From Fragum whitleyi (lineage: Eukaryota; Mollusca; Bivalvia; Cardiida; Cardiidae), in the NCBI GenBank assembly GCA_948146395.1, contig OX411556.1, positions 4,563,083 to 4,627,082 on the forward strand: a stretch of DNA of 64,000 nucleotides. Direction: 5' to 3'. This document shows, piece after piece, positions 63,962 to 64,000 of the stretch. The position numbers and the translations under genes were made by a program. The notes beneath the pieces are model-generated. The model saw only the letters and a program-made list of their open reading frames with translations, was not told where the DNA came from and ran no database searches. Position 1 is the stretch's first letter, and each line of letters begins with the position of its first letter.

Positions 63962-64000
63962 TATGGGTTTTGAAAATTTGATTCATATACTTTTGTACCA

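Overview
This window looks like nuclear DNA of a mollusc, most likely a bivalve. It is AT-rich and intron-containing, and most of it is transposon sequence. The protein-coding content is animal: a cholinesterase/carboxylesterase-fold protein, a secernin, and a Mab-21/cGAS-like nucleotidyltransferase of the kind that is strongly expanded in bivalves. No prokaryotic operon, CRISPR array or virus is present. I cannot name the species from sequence alone.

Three host genes can be assembled. (1) On the + strand, the 3' part of a carboxylesterase-family gene occupies 2-870 (exon running in from upstream) and 12477-12753 (last exon), joined across an 11.6 kb intron. Its nucleophile serine is replaced (GQGAG instead of GESAG), so it is probably a non-catalytic adhesion- or receptor-type member. 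(2) On the - strand, a complete secernin (peptidase C69-like) gene has five coding exons at 47361-47504, 45828-46015, 22024-22229, 20531-20764 and 17742-18238. All splice phases fit and the sum is 422 codons plus stop. (3) Inside the 23.6 kb second coding intron of secernin, on the same strand, lies an intronless 489-residue cGAS-like receptor/Mab-21 nucleotidyltransferase (41348-42817) with all three predicted metal-binding acids.

The rest is mobile DNA. The esterase intron holds a nearly full-length non-LTR retrotransposon in antisense (about 3600-9300; ORF1 intact, ORF2 in one frame with three stop codons), a 1 kb foldback element and several MITEs. One MITE family dominates the whole window, with about 33 copies. 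Its ends start CAGTTA, it duplicates TA on insertion (Tc1/mariner-like), and its full-length copies are 370-490 bp with a near-perfect central palindrome between GGGAGGTAAT and ATTACCTCCC. Other families are a palindromic element beginning CTTAAGGTAGTGGA, an element beginning CTTAAGGTTCATGTAAAG, an element with GTGACCCGTCACGCG ends, a 745 bp element ending in a long hairpin, tRNA-derived SINEs, three arrays of ~145-155 bp tandem repeats, and a 1066 bp TIR transposon inserted inside a MITE.

Region by region: 1-12.8 kb, esterase gene with LINE and foldback in its intron. 12.9-17.8 kb, a tandem duplication that copied the 3' end of secernin. 17.7-47.5 kb, secernin with the nested nucleotidyltransferase gene, a LINE 3' fragment (26.6-27.5 kb) and many MITEs. 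47.5-64 kb, no recognisable gene, only repeats and unassigned AT-rich DNA. Notable patterns are MITE ends lying directly against secernin and esterase splice sites, and the repeated duplication of a secernin exon edge.
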